NCBI GenBank assembly: GCA_016709545.1
Contig: JADJMO010000026.1
Span: 70,126 to 134,125, forward strand
Direction: 5' to 3'
DNA: 64,000 nucleotides
From: Myxococcales bacterium
GTDB taxonomy: Bacteria > Myxococcota_A > Polyangia > Polyangiales > JADJMO01
How positions within the stretch are numbered: position 1 is the first letter of the stretch; the number at the start of each line of letters is the position of its first letter. Positions 1-9,266 of the stretch are shown here, piece after piece. Below the pieces are notes generated by a model that worked only from the letters and a program-made list of their open reading frames with translations, did not search any database and was not told where the DNA came from. Both the position numbers and the translations under genes were made by a program.

Positions 1-396
1 GCGCTCGAACACGAGCCGCGGCGGGCCGTCGCCGTGGGCCGACAAGAGGCCGCCCGCGTGGTCGAAGTGCAGGTGCGAGAGCACGACCGCGTCGACGTCC
101 CCCGGCGCGACGCCGTGCGCGGCGAGGTTGTCGAGCAGGACGTGGCGGTCCTCGACGACGCCGAACCGCTCGCGCAGCTTGGGCTCGAAGAAGACGCCGA
201 TGCCGGCTTCGAAGAGGATGCGGCGCCTGCCGCCAGCTGCGTCGTCGGTCTCGAGCAGCATCGCGCGGCAGGCGAGGTCGATGCGGTGCTTGTCGTCGGG
301 GGCCGACCAGTCCTGCCAGAGCATGCGCGGCGCGTTGCCGTACATCGCGCCGCCGTCGAGCCGCTGCGTGTTGCCTTCGATGGGGAGGATGCGCAC
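1..396 (-). CDS. MBL-fold metallohydrolase, N-terminal part (cut by window edge)
   Basis: This minus-strand gene reads out of the window at position 1, so only the first 132 residues are seen. It carries the metallo-beta-lactamase signature HLHFDHAGG, with H108, H110, D112 and H113 placed to bind two metal ions, and a preceding strand ending in DAVVLS, as is typical of the fold. The family hydrolyses thioesters, lactones or phosphodiesters; the substrate cannot be told from this half. The start is a GTG at 394-396 giving MRILPIEGN, with a purine-rich GAGGGAGAGG stretch upstream. It lies 42 nt downstream of the next minus-strand gene, so the two may share a transcript. The fold is clear; the specific role is unknown. 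Confidence 0.85.
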   Translation of the reverse strand, partial: MRILPIEGNTQRLDGGAMYGNAPRMLWQDWSAPDDKHRIDLACRAMLLETDDAAGGRRRILFEAGIGVFFEPKLRERFGVVEDRHVLLDNLAAHGVAPGDVDAVVLSHLHFDHAGGLLSAHGDGPPRLVFER

Positions 397-438
397 CCCT
401 CGGTGCTGGCCTCTCCCTCGATGCTCGTCAAGCCGCGA

Positions 439-1560
439 CTAGCGCACGTCCGGAGACGACGAGCGCAGCCGGTCCATGCCGTCGAGCGGGGTGGCGAGCC
501 GCTCGGGCACGACGGCCTCGAGGGCGATGGGCGCGCGATCCAGCGCGACGCGCAGCCGCGGCATGAAGAGACGATCGATGGCGACCCGCTGGCCGCGCGG
601 CGGGGGCATCTCGACGAGCCCTTGCGCGAGGCGCAGATCGCGGCCGAGGGCGCGCCGCACCCCGTCGAGCGCCATCGGGCCGTCGCGCCGCTCGAGGAGG
701 GCCGCCGATGCGAGCTCCGAGGCCGAGGCGAGGGCGACGAGGACCACCTCGTGCTCGCCCTGTCGCACCTGGGTGGCCTGGAAGCCGTGGGCGCCGAGCA
801 TGGTGCCTTCCTGGAAGGCGAACGTGCGGAACCGCAGCGGCGCGCGGAGGTCGAAGTCGAGCTGCCCGGCGCGCAGGTGCTGGTCGTCGACGACGACGTC
901 GGCCATGCCCACGTCGGAGAGGAACACGCGCTCGAGCGAGCCCGGCGCGCGCTCGTCGAGCGCACGACAGAGGTCGAGGAGCACGTCGGCCTCGTCGAAC
1001 GTGCGCGTGTCGTCGAGCAGCGGCAGGTCGCTCTCGGGGATGGTGATGGTGTGCGCGAGCAGGTCGGCGTGGCGCGACCCCGTGGGCCCCCGGCCGCCCA
1101 GGTACTCGACGCCGTCGCGGTGGGTGACGGCGAGCACGATCAAATCGCGCGCGGGGCTCGAGAGGAGCGAGAGGCCGTAGCGGACGTCGAGGCCGAGCAC
1201 CGGCGCCCGGGTGCTCTCGGAGACGAGGACCAGCCCCTCGGCGTCGTCCATCTCCATGCGGGGCGCGATCGCAGCGAGCCGCGCGAACAGGCGCCGCTCG
1301 GAGCGGAGCTGGAGGACGGCCGCCACGAGCGCGAGCAGCCCGCAGGCCACCACGAGCGGCGCGATCCGCACGCGCACCATCCACGCGAGACCGAGCCCCG
1401 CAGCGGCGCCGAGGAGGGTGGTCAGGCCGACGAAGCGAGCCGCGCTGGCGCGTGCGCGCGCCACCGTCGGTGGAAGCCGGAGTCGGAACACTTTTCGTCC
1501 ACTCTCGTCCTCGTGGCCCTGGGACCCCGGTGACGCTGAGCTGCTCGAGCTCGTGCCCAT
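439..1560 (-). CDS. Membrane protein of unknown function, two N-terminal TM segments
   Basis: A 373-residue protein. I chose the ATG at 1558-1560 (MGTSSSSSAS) because GAGAGGTGG stands at a good distance upstream; a longer reading is open but its extra residues look non-coding. After a Ser-rich, charged start there are two hydrophobic segments (about residues 42-62 and 65-85), then about 290 soluble residues with alternating acidic and hydrophobic stretches and no motif I recognise. The topology suggests a hairpin anchor with a large domain on one side of the membrane. It sits upstream of the MBL-fold gene on the same strand. No function is proposed. Confidence 0.75.
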   Translation of the reverse strand: MGTSSSSSASPGSQGHEDESGRKVFRLRLPPTVARARASAARFVGLTTLLGAAAGLGLAWMVRVRIAPLVVACGLLALVAAVLQLRSERRLFARLAAIAPRMEMDDAEGLVLVSESTRAPVLGLDVRYGLSLLSSPARDLIVLAVTHRDGVEYLGGRGPTGSRHADLLAHTITIPESDLPLLDDTRTFDEADVLLDLCRALDERAPGSLERVFLSDVGMADVVVDDQHLRAGQLDFDLRAPLRFRTFAFQEGTMLGAHGFQATQVRQGEHEVVLVALASASELASAALLERRDGPMALDGVRRALGRDLRLAQGLVEMPPPRGQRVAIDRLFMPRLRVALDRAPIALEAVVPERLATPLDGMDRLRSSSPDVR

Positions 1561-1769
1561 CCACCCACCTCTCGTCGTCTGATCAAGGTAGCGCCGTCCC
1601 CTTGCTCGGACCACCGACGACCCGTCCTCCTTGGAACTCCAGGTCGCGACGAGGAAAAAAGCATCGGTTCTCGCGGCCGACCGCTGACGCAACGCGCCAG
1701 ATGCTGCTCATCCGCTCCCCTGCGAGAACAGTCCAGAACAGCCAGCCGCAGGCCGGAGGAGAGCGGCGC

Positions 1770-2618
1770 TCACTCGTGGCGGCACTGCGCGATGCGGTGC
1801 TCGGGGTTCGGATCCACCTTGGGATCCAGCACGAGATCGCACTTCACCGGGCCCTTGAGCGAGTCGATCGCCGAGAGCAGGAGCGCGCCGTTCCACGCGC
1901 TCTCGCAGCCCTCGCCGCTGTGGGGCTCGCCGTCGAACCGGGCGCGGATGACCCCGCCCTCGTCGATGAGCCAGGTCTCCGGGAACAGCTTGGTGCCGTA
2001 CTTGCCGCGCACGATGGCGTTCTCGCGGTCGTAGGCGATGATGAAGTTGGGGGGCGAGCCGTCGGGGAACGACGCGAGCAGCACGTTCTTGATGGCCTCG
2101 GGCCCGTCGTCGATGGTGACGGTGATGAGCGAGACGTCCTTGCGGTTCTTGATCGTCTCGGCGAAGCGCGCGATGCGCGGCAGCTCCTCGAGGCACGGCG
2201 CGCAGGTCTTGGTCCAGAAGTGCAGGATGATCACCTTGCCGCGGTGGTCGGCCATGCGGATGCGACCGCCCTTGCCGTCGTCGAGGTCGAAGTCGGGGGC
2301 GAGCTTGTCGGCGCCGAGGTAGTTGGGGCGCAGCTGGATGAGCGGCTCACAGGAGTGCCGCGCCTCGGCGTGCCGCGCCATCATCACGAAGGCGTAGACG
2401 GTGAGGCCGGCGACCAGCGCGAAGGCGAGCTGCGCCAGCGTGGTGACCGAGAGCGTGGCGGGCGTGCCGGCCTCGTCGTCGACCGCTCGGTCACTCGTAG
2501 CCCCCTCGAGGATCGACGAGGCGCTCGGCGCCTTGGCCTTCCCCGCCGCAGCTCTTTCAGAGGTGCCCTTGGCCGCGGGCCTCGCCGCACTGCGTTTCTT
2601 GCCGGAGCCCGAAGCCAT
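1770..2618 (-). CDS. Membrane-anchored TlpA/ResA-like thioredoxin-fold protein
   Basis: A 282-residue protein with a Lys/Ala/Ser-rich cytoplasmic head (1-55), one TM helix (about 60-80) and a periplasmic thioredoxin-like domain. The redox motif is C139-A-P-C142 in FWTKTCAPCLEELP, preceded by the usual APDFDLDD and GKVIILHFW strands of the TlpA/ResA (AhpC/TSA-like) family. Such proteins reduce or exchange disulfides outside the cytoplasm, for example in cytochrome c maturation or on secreted Cys-rich proteins, of which this window has several. WTKTCAPC replaces the more usual WASWCGPC, which would alter redox potential. It is divergent from the FAH gene, whose start lies 46 nt away. The partner is unknown. 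Confidence 0.85.
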   Translation of the reverse strand: MASGSGKKRSAARPAAKGTSERAAAGKAKAPSASSILEGATSDRAVDDEAGTPATLSVTTLAQLAFALVAGLTVYAFVMMARHAEARHSCEPLIQLRPNYLGADKLAPDFDLDDGKGGRIRMADHRGKVIILHFWTKTCAPCLEELPRIARFAETIKNRKDVSLITVTIDDGPEAIKNVLLASFPDGSPPNFIIAYDRENAIVRGKYGTKLFPETWLIDEGGVIRARFDGEPHSGEGCESAWNGALLLSAIDSLKGPVKCDLVLDPKVDPNPEHRIAQCRHE

Positions 2619-2664
2619 CCCCCATGGGGTAGGCGCGCGGCCGCTCCGTGTCTATCGAGAGCCG

Positions 2665-3422
2665 ATGCGCTACGGAAGCCTCGCCCTCGGGCCGGACCGC
2701 ACCGCCTTCGTCGAGCTCGACGGCGCCAACGCCACGGTGCTCGACGCGGCCCCTGGCACGGCGGCCGGGCCACCGAGGAGGTCGTCCGCGGCTTCGCGGA
2801 GGCCGACCTGCTCGCGCCCGTCGCCCCCACCAAGATCGTCTGCATCGGGCGCAACTACGCGGCCCACGCCAAGGAGCTCGGCCACGAGGTGCCCGCCGAG
2901 CCGCTCCTGTTCCTCAAGCCCCCGAGCGCCCTGGTCGGCCCCGGCCAGGCGATCGTGCGTCCTTCGGCCTCGCAGCGGGTCGAGCACGAGGCCGAGCTCG
3001 GCGTCGTCATCGGTCGTCGCTGCAAGGACGTGCGCGCCGAGGACGCGCTCTCCCACGTGCTCGGCTACACCGTGCTCTGCGACGTCACCGCGCGCGATCT
3101 GCAGCGCAAGGACGTGCAGTTCACCCGCGGCAAGGGCTTCGACACGTTCTGCCCCGCCGGCCCCTGGATCGAGACGGTGCTCGACCCGACCGACGTCGAG
3201 ATCACCTGCCGCGTCGGCGGCGCGGTCCGCCAGCACGGGCACACCCGCGACATGATCTTCCCTGTCGCCACGCTCATCGCCTACGTGAGCGCCGTGATGA
3301 CCCTCGAGCCAGGAGACGTGATCTCCACCGGCACGCCCGAGGGCGTCGGTCCGCTGGTCGGGGGTGACGTCCTCGAGATCTCCATCTCCGGCATCGGCAC
3401 GCTGCGCTGCCCGGTGGTGTGA
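2665..3422 (+). CDS. Fumarylacetoacetate hydrolase family protein (one-base frame break)
   Basis: The body of this gene is a clear FAH-family hydrolase/isomerase: KIVCIGRNYAAHAKELG, LFLKPPSAL, HEAELGVVIG (metal-binding E-x-E type) and GDVISTGTPEGVG. These enzymes cleave or decarboxylate beta-diketo acids using Mg2+ or Mn2+. The natural start is the ATG at 2665 (MRYGSLALGPDRTAFVELDG), but that segment is one frame off from the body. Adding one C to the CCCC run at 2750-2753 restores a continuous DAAPWHGGRATEEVV, which fits the family, so a one-base deletion (sequencing or real) is likely. The stop at 3420-3422 is one base before the ATG of the glycoside hydrolase, so the genes are probably co-transcribed. 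Substrate unknown. Confidence 0.85.
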
Positions 3423-3423
3423 G

Positions 3424-4890
3424 ATGCGACGCCCGCTCGCTCTCCTGATCGCCCTCACCGGGTGCTCGTCCAGCGCCGAGCCGCCGCCCGTCGTCGAGGC
3501 GAGCCCCTGCCAGGAAGCCCCGGCCGCGCTCGCGCCGTACTCGACGCGCTGCGGTCACGTCGTCGATGCCCAGGGGCGCGTCGTCATCGATCGCGGCATC
3601 AACGCGCGCGTGGCCGGCCTGTTCGACGTCGATCTCGGCCCCGGCAAGGTGCCGCTGATGGAGGTGCCCACGCTGCCCGACGAAGACCTCGTCCGCATGC
3701 GGCGCATCGGGTTCGACCTCGTGCGGTTGCCGCTGAACTGGAGCGCGATCGAGCCGACCGACACCGATCCGCCCACCTACGACGCGGCCTACCTCGACCG
3801 CGTGGTGGCCTTCGTCGCCGCGGCCAGGCGCGCCGACGTGCGCGTGCTCCTCGACTTCCACCAGGACGCCTACTCCAAGTACGTCGGTCAGGACGGCGCG
3901 CCGCTCTGGGCGATTCAGCCCCCGCCGGACAAGCTGCTCGAGGGCCCGCTCACCGACCTGTCGGCGCGCATCACGAGCACGCAGGTGCAGCGCGCGTACG
4001 TCACGTTCTTCGATCCGGCGAACCCGACCGGCGCCAAGCTGCGCGCGCGGTTCGCGGGCATGGCCGCGGCGGTCGCCCAGAAGGTCGTGGGCGACGCGAC
4101 CGTGATCGGCATCGATCTCTACAACGAGCCCGTGGCGAGCGAGGCGCAGCTGCGTCCGTTCTACGAGCAGGTGGGCGCCGCGATCCGCAAGGTCGACCCG
4201 GGCCGGCTGATCTACGTGGAGTCGCCCGGGATCCGGAACCTGTTCGACAAGGTGAGCCCGCCGAGCGCGCCGCTGTCGCTGCCCGGCGTCGTCTACGCGC
4301 CGCACGTCTACACCAAGGTGTTCACGACCGGCTGCGACCTCGCGTGCCGCAACGACTTCACGATCGACACCCTGCGGCCCTCGAACGAGTCCGCGCGCCT
4401 CGAGGCCGAGGGCTACCGCGCCCCGCTGTTCGTCGGCGAGTACGGCTACGACCCGAACGCGCGCTTCGCGGACTACGTCGGCATGCAGCTCGCGCTGCAG
4501 GACGAGTTCCAGGCCTCCTCCGCCTTCTGGGTGTGGAAGGAGTCGAGCGAGGGCTCGTGGGGGTTCTGGGACAAGACCGCCACGGGCTGGACCGAGCGCC
4601 CCGCCATCCGCAAGCCGTTCGCGCGCGTGTTGCCCCGCCTCTTCGGCGCCTGGCCCAAGCGCTTCGCGTGGGATGCCGCCGCCCGCCGCTTCACCGCGGA
4701 GCTCGTCGGCGACGCCCGGATCAAGGGCCCCACCGTGGTGCACGTACCGCTGCCCGAGGATCTCCCGGGCGCGGTGCGGGCCACCTGCGACGGCGTCGCG
4801 CTCTCCGCGACGCCGGACGCGCGAGGAGACCTCTCGCTCGAGTGCGCTGGCGCGGGCGCCCACACCCTGACCGTGGAGATCGTCCCATGA
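3424..4890 (+). CDS. GH5 glycoside hydrolase lipoprotein, endoglycoceramidase-like
   Basis: A 488-residue secreted enzyme. The N-terminus MRRPLALLIALTGC is a lipoprotein signal with C14 as the lipidation site. The catalytic domain has the GH5 pair: acid/base E235 in GIDLYNEP and nucleophile E339 in FVGEYGYD. The segment VLLDFHQDAYSKYVG is characteristic of the endoglycosylceramidase-like GH5 branch, which acts on glycolipids or related glycosides. A small beta-rich C-terminal region (after about residue 400) is typical of that branch too. It starts one base after the FAH stop and its own stop overlaps the next ATG (ATGA), so three genes form a probable operon. The exact substrate is inferred from family likeness only. 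Confidence 0.88.
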   Translation: MRRPLALLIALTGCSSSAEPPPVVEASPCQEAPAALAPYSTRCGHVVDAQGRVVIDRGINARVAGLFDVDLGPGKVPLMEVPTLPDEDLVRMRRIGFDLVRLPLNWSAIEPTDTDPPTYDAAYLDRVVAFVAAARRADVRVLLDFHQDAYSKYVGQDGAPLWAIQPPPDKLLEGPLTDLSARITSTQVQRAYVTFFDPANPTGAKLRARFAGMAAAVAQKVVGDATVIGIDLYNEPVASEAQLRPFYEQVGAAIRKVDPGRLIYVESPGIRNLFDKVSPPSAPLSLPGVVYAPHVYTKVFTTGCDLACRNDFTIDTLRPSNESARLEAEGYRAPLFVGEYGYDPNARFADYVGMQLALQDEFQASSAFWVWKESSEGSWGFWDKTATGWTERPAIRKPFARVLPRLFGAWPKRFAWDAAARRFTAELVGDARIKGPTVVHVPLPEDLPGAVRATCDGVALSATPDARGDLSLECAGAGAHTLTVEIVP

Positions 4891-5651
4891 CCGACGTCCG
4901 TGGCTTCGAACGCATCGTCGAGCTGCTCCGCCGCGAGCTCGGCGCCGAGAACGTGTTCGTGCTGCCCGAGGCGGTCACCCCCGCGCTCGCCCACACGTGG
5001 ATCGACCACCCGCTCCCCAACGGGCGCAAGGTCTACGTCACCTTCGGCACCGACATCGAGGACCGCGACGCCCGCGTGCGCAGGCTCGAGATGCTCGTCG
5101 ACTCGTTCCGCGAGGTGCTCGGCGCGGTCGACGGTGGGCTCGTGGAGCCGCCGGGGCGCTCGCTGCACGCAGCGCTGTCTTGGCTCGCCGAGCGGACCAC
5201 CGCGAGCGACGTCCTCGTCATCGACGCGCAGTCGCCCGTGCTCTGGGGCGCGGCGGCGGGCGGCACGGTGCCGAGCCTCGGGCCGCCGCCGAAGAACGTG
5301 GTGCCGCTCGATCCGACCGAGCGCTCGCGTGCCTCGCAGGCGCCGCCACCGGCGCCGAGCCTCGCCGACCGCGCCATCGAGGCGGTGCGCGCGATGCCCA
5401 CCGTCGCGCGGCTGCACAAGGGCGGTCACCTCCACGCCACGGTGCGCGAAGAGGACTTCGGCTTCATCGCGCGCTCGTTCGCCACCATCTACGTGCTGGT
5501 GCTCGTGTTCGAGGGGCGCTTCGACGAGCTGCGCGCCGAGCGCGGCGCGACGCAGGCGCTGCCGGTGATCGAGCGGCTCGTGCTCGCGTTGCCGCCGATC
5601 GAGCCGGATCCGCCGGTCGGGACCGCGGCCGCCGTGCGCCGGCGACGCTAG
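4887..5651 (+). CDS. Protein of unknown function coupled to the GH5 gene
   Basis: A 254-residue cytoplasmic protein whose ATG overlaps the GH5 stop codon by four bases, indicating translational coupling. It has two parts joined by a Pro/Ser-rich linker (about residues 140-165). The N-terminal half contains an alpha/beta region ending in DVLVIDAQSPVLWGAA, and the C-terminal half has EDFGFIARSFATIYVLVLVFEG. The pattern of short strands with a charged helix recalls Roadblock/LC7 or GAF-like regulatory folds, but no diagnostic residue supports this. No signal peptide or membrane segment is present. Function unknown. Confidence 0.75.
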   Translation: MTDVRGFERIVELLRRELGAENVFVLPEAVTPALAHTWIDHPLPNGRKVYVTFGTDIEDRDARVRRLEMLVDSFREVLGAVDGGLVEPPGRSLHAALSWLAERTTASDVLVIDAQSPVLWGAAAGGTVPSLGPPPKNVVPLDPTERSRASQAPPPAPSLADRAIEAVRAMPTVARLHKGGHLHATVREEDFGFIARSFATIYVLVLVFEGRFDELRAERGATQALPVIERLVLALPPIEPDPPVGTAAAVRRRR

Positions 5652-5676
5652 GGCGCCGCGGTACTAGGATCGCGGC

Positions 5677-6564
5677 ATGGACCGCCGCTCGTTCCTCGCC
5701 TCGCTCGTCGCGTCGTCCACGCCGGTGCTGCTCGGCGGGTCCGTGCTCGGGTGCAAATCCAAGGCGCAGAAGCAGGCCGAGCTCGCCGTCACCGATCTCG
5801 ACGGCGTGCTCGACGTGATCGAGAAGCGGCACGTGCAGGGCCTCGCGCGCGCGCTGCCCCAGGCCGCCAAGGACCTCGGCGCCAAGCTGGCGGGCGTGGA
5901 GCTCGACAAGGAGGGCGTCGCGTTCGTGGCCATCCGCGACAAGGTCGACGATCTGCGCAGCGCCAAGCGCTCCTACTTCGCGGTGGTCGACCAGGGCGGC
6001 GAGGTGCAGTGGGTCGACGACCCGAACTGGCCGGTGGTGCACCGCAAGATCGCGATCGGCTTCCCCGCGGTGCAAGAGGTGCTCGACGGCAAATCCACCT
6101 TCGCCAAGGGCATCGGCCGCTACGGCGGCGCCGACGAGGCCGCGACCACGTTCGTCGAGGCGGCCCCGCTCGCCAAGGCCGACGGCACCAAGCTCGGCGC
6201 GCTCGTCGCGTGCTGGGAGGCGCACGACGCGGCCGAGGATCTGCGCCGCCAGCTGCTCACCCAGCTCCTGCAGAAGACCGCGCAGCCGATGAAGCGCGTG
6301 AAGGCCAAGGACAAGCTCAAGCTGATGCTCGATCAGCCCGACGTGTGGGTCGGGATCTTCCGCGGCCAGTGGCTCTACCTGCAGGAGGACGCGCCGCAGC
6401 CGCTCGAGGAGGCGCTGCAGGCGCTCGCCTTCGCCGACAAGACCAAGGCCGGCGCGTGGAGCGGCACGTTCGACGTGATGAACAAGGGCTGGGGTGGCGC
6501 CGCCAAGCGCGTCCCCTCGCTCGGCGCGGACGTGGGTGTCGTGGTCGCGCGCCTCGACCCCTGA
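5677..6564 (+). CDS. Tat-type lipoprotein of unknown function
   Basis: A 295-residue protein that begins MDRRSFLASL, a twin-arginine signal, followed by a lipobox ending at C26 (GSVLGC). Export in folded form by the Tat pathway and lipid anchoring are therefore likely. The mature part is helical and Lys/Ala-rich; the section YFAVVDQGGEVQWVDDPNW resembles the ligand-sensing strands of Cache domains but this is only a weak likeness. It follows the unknown gene at 4887 by 25 nt and ends the run; a palindromic repeat follows. No catalytic motif is visible. Confidence 0.78.
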   Translation: MDRRSFLASLVASSTPVLLGGSVLGCKSKAQKQAELAVTDLDGVLDVIEKRHVQGLARALPQAAKDLGAKLAGVELDKEGVAFVAIRDKVDDLRSAKRSYFAVVDQGGEVQWVDDPNWPVVHRKIAIGFPAVQEVLDGKSTFAKGIGRYGGADEAATTFVEAAPLAKADGTKLGALVACWEAHDAAEDLRRQLLTQLLQKTAQPMKRVKAKDKLKLMLDQPDVWVGIFRGQWLYLQEDAPQPLEEALQALAFADKTKAGAWSGTFDVMNKGWGGAAKRVPSLGADVGVVVARLDP

Positions 6565-6582
6565 GCGCCGCAGGTCTGTCGG

Positions 6583-6646
6583 TGCCCCGGGCTTCAGCCG
6601 CTTCAGCCCGGGGGGCATTCTCAGACGGGCCTTCACTCGGGCCCGT
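6583..6646. repeat. REP-like palindromic element, copy 1
   Basis: The convergent gap holds a hairpin with 9-bp arms CCCCGGGCT (6585-6593) and AGCCCGGGG (6605-6613), then CATTCT, then a second hairpin ACGGGCC/GGCCCGT (6625-6646). The block from GCTTCAGCCC through ACGGGCC matches the minus strand of the element at 16921-16965 with few changes, and part of it recurs at 39827. It may also act as a bidirectional terminator between the lipoprotein gene and the methyltransferase. Confidence 0.7.
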
Positions 6647-6649
6647 CAC

Positions 6650-7258
6650 TCACGCGCGACGCGCGACGCCGCGGATGCTCGGGCGCACCCACGGCACGGC
6701 CTTGCGCATGCTCTCGCGGCGCTCGTCGACGACGAACCCCGCCGCGCGCAGCGTCTCGCCCGTCTCGCGGGTGAGGTGGCAATTGCCCGCGATCCGGCGC
6801 CAGAACGGCTCGATGCGACCCTGCCACGCGCGCCGACCGTGGTCGTGCGCGGCCACGTGCTCGAGGAACACGAGCTGGCCGTCGGGGCGCAGCACGCGAC
6901 GGATCTCGGCGAGCGCGCGCGCGGGATCCTCGACCGAGCAGAGCACGAGGGTGCACACCACCGCGTCGAACCGCGCGTCCGCGAAGGGGAGGCGCTCGAT
7001 CGGCGCGTCGATCACCGTGAAGCGTGACGCGACGACCTCGGGCCGCGTGGCGAGCTTTCCGCGCATGTGCGGGTCGGGCTCGGCGAGCACCACGCGCACA
7101 TCGGCCGGGTAGTGCGCGAGGTTGGCCCCCGTGCCGGCGCCGACGTCGAGCACCTCGCCCCGCAGGTCGGCCAGCAGCTCCGCGCGCCAGCCCGCGAGGC
7201 ACGCCTGCTCGGCGTCGCGCATGAACCAGTCGTAGATCGCGGCCATGAAACGGCTCAT
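6650..7258 (-). CDS. Class I SAM-dependent methyltransferase
   Basis: A 202-residue protein with the SAM-binding motif EVLDVGAGTGAN (about 35-46), an acidic residue ending the second strand (LAEPDP), and the motif region FDAVVCTLVLCSVEDPARAL. It belongs to the UbiE/type-11 group of small-molecule methyltransferases; the substrate is unknown. The reading frame stays open through the tRNA gene, but the real start is the ATG at 7256-7258 (MSRFMAAIYDWFM) or the nearby second ATG. It starts only two bases after the tRNA-Ser 3' end and lacks a visible Shine-Dalgarno, so it is probably read from the tRNA transcript after processing. Convergent with the Tat lipoprotein gene. Confidence 0.85.
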   Translation of the reverse strand: MSRFMAAIYDWFMRDAEQACLAGWRAELLADLRGEVLDVGAGTGANLAHYPADVRVVLAEPDPHMRGKLATRPEVVASRFTVIDAPIERLPFADARFDAVVCTLVLCSVEDPARALAEIRRVLRPDGQLVFLEHVAAHDHGRRAWQGRIEPFWRRIAGNCHLTRETGETLRAAGFVVDERRESMRKAVPWVRPSIRGVARRA

Positions 7259-7260
7259 CG

Positions 7261-7347
7261 CGGAGGAGGAGGGATTCGAACCCCCGGTACCCTCTCGGGC
7301 ACGCCCGCTTTCAAGGCGGGAGCCATAGACCACTCGGCCACTCCTCC
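7261..7347 (-). tRNA. tRNA-Ser (anticodon TGA)
   Basis: Read on the minus strand this is an 87-nt class II tRNA. The acceptor stem is GGAGGAG (7347-7341) with CTCCTCC, discriminator G at 7261. The D-arm is GCC...GGC, the anticodon arm CCCGC-CTTGAAA-GCGGG with anticodon TGA, followed by a long variable arm (CCC/GGG stem) and the TTCGAAT T-loop. The long variable arm and UGA anticodon identify serine (UCN codons). CCA is not encoded. A methyltransferase gene follows directly. Confidence 0.96.
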
Positions 7348-7375
7348 GAGGCCGGAGACGGTAGCACGCGGCCGC

Positions 7376-8932
<1,557 letters not shown>

Positions 8933-8969
8933 GGCGCCTCCCGGGCCTGTGGGCGGCAAAAACGGACCC

Positions 8970-8998
8970 TTGCTGCCCTGACCAGCGGGCGATAAGCC
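8970..8998 (+). promoter_or_regulatory. Possible sigma-70-type promoter of rpoZ
   Basis: TTGCTG (8970-8975) is followed after 17 bases by TAAGCC (8993-8998), about 25 nt before the rpoZ ATG. The -35 is reasonable, the -10 weak. It lies in the 90-nt gap between the divergent kinase and rpoZ genes and is the best match there, but support is modest. Confidence 0.3.
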
Positions 8999-9022
8999 CT
9001 GTGGCCCTTCTCAAGGAGTCCT

Positions 9023-9256
9023 ATGGCCCGCGTGACCGTCGAAGATTGTTTGGAGCACGAGGACAACCGGTTCGCGCTGGTCATCCTGGCCGCGCAGCGC
9101 ACCCGCCAGCTGATGAAGGGGGCCGAGCCGCTCGTCGTCAGCAAGAACAAGGCTTCGGTCAGCGCCCTCCGTGAGATCGCTGCCCACAAGGTCCATTTCG
9201 ACCGTTCGTCGCACGACGTGGTCGCGGAGTGGATCGCGCAGCAACCGAACCGCTGA
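9023..9256 (+). CDS. rpoZ: DNA-directed RNA polymerase omega subunit
   Basis: A 77-residue protein beginning MARVTVEDCLEHEDNRFALV, the conserved omega N-terminus, with VILAAQRTRQL (the helix that grips the beta-prime C-terminus) and a basic-acidic KNKASVSALREIA stretch. It aids folding and assembly of beta-prime into RNA polymerase core. Length is normal for the family. AAGGAG stands 6 nt before the ATG. It is divergent from the membrane kinase and followed after 10 nt by a lipoprotein gene, an unusual neighbour; rpoZ often sits with spoT or gmk. Confidence 0.95.
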   Translation: MARVTVEDCLEHEDNRFALVILAAQRTRQLMKGAEPLVVSKNKASVSALREIAAHKVHFDRSSHDVVAEWIAQQPNR

Positions 9257-9266
9257 GGGGTCGACC

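Noticed and set aside
34..1533. A long plus-strand reading frame of about 500 residues opposite the first genes.
   Set aside because: It is Arg/Glu/Gly-rich and shows no motif; it is the antisense shadow of the MBL-fold and two-TM genes, which have start sites and clear motifs.
1561..1769. Possible small gene or promoter in this gap.
   Set aside because: No short frame with good start context and no convincing -35/-10 pair were found; I see nothing I can support there.
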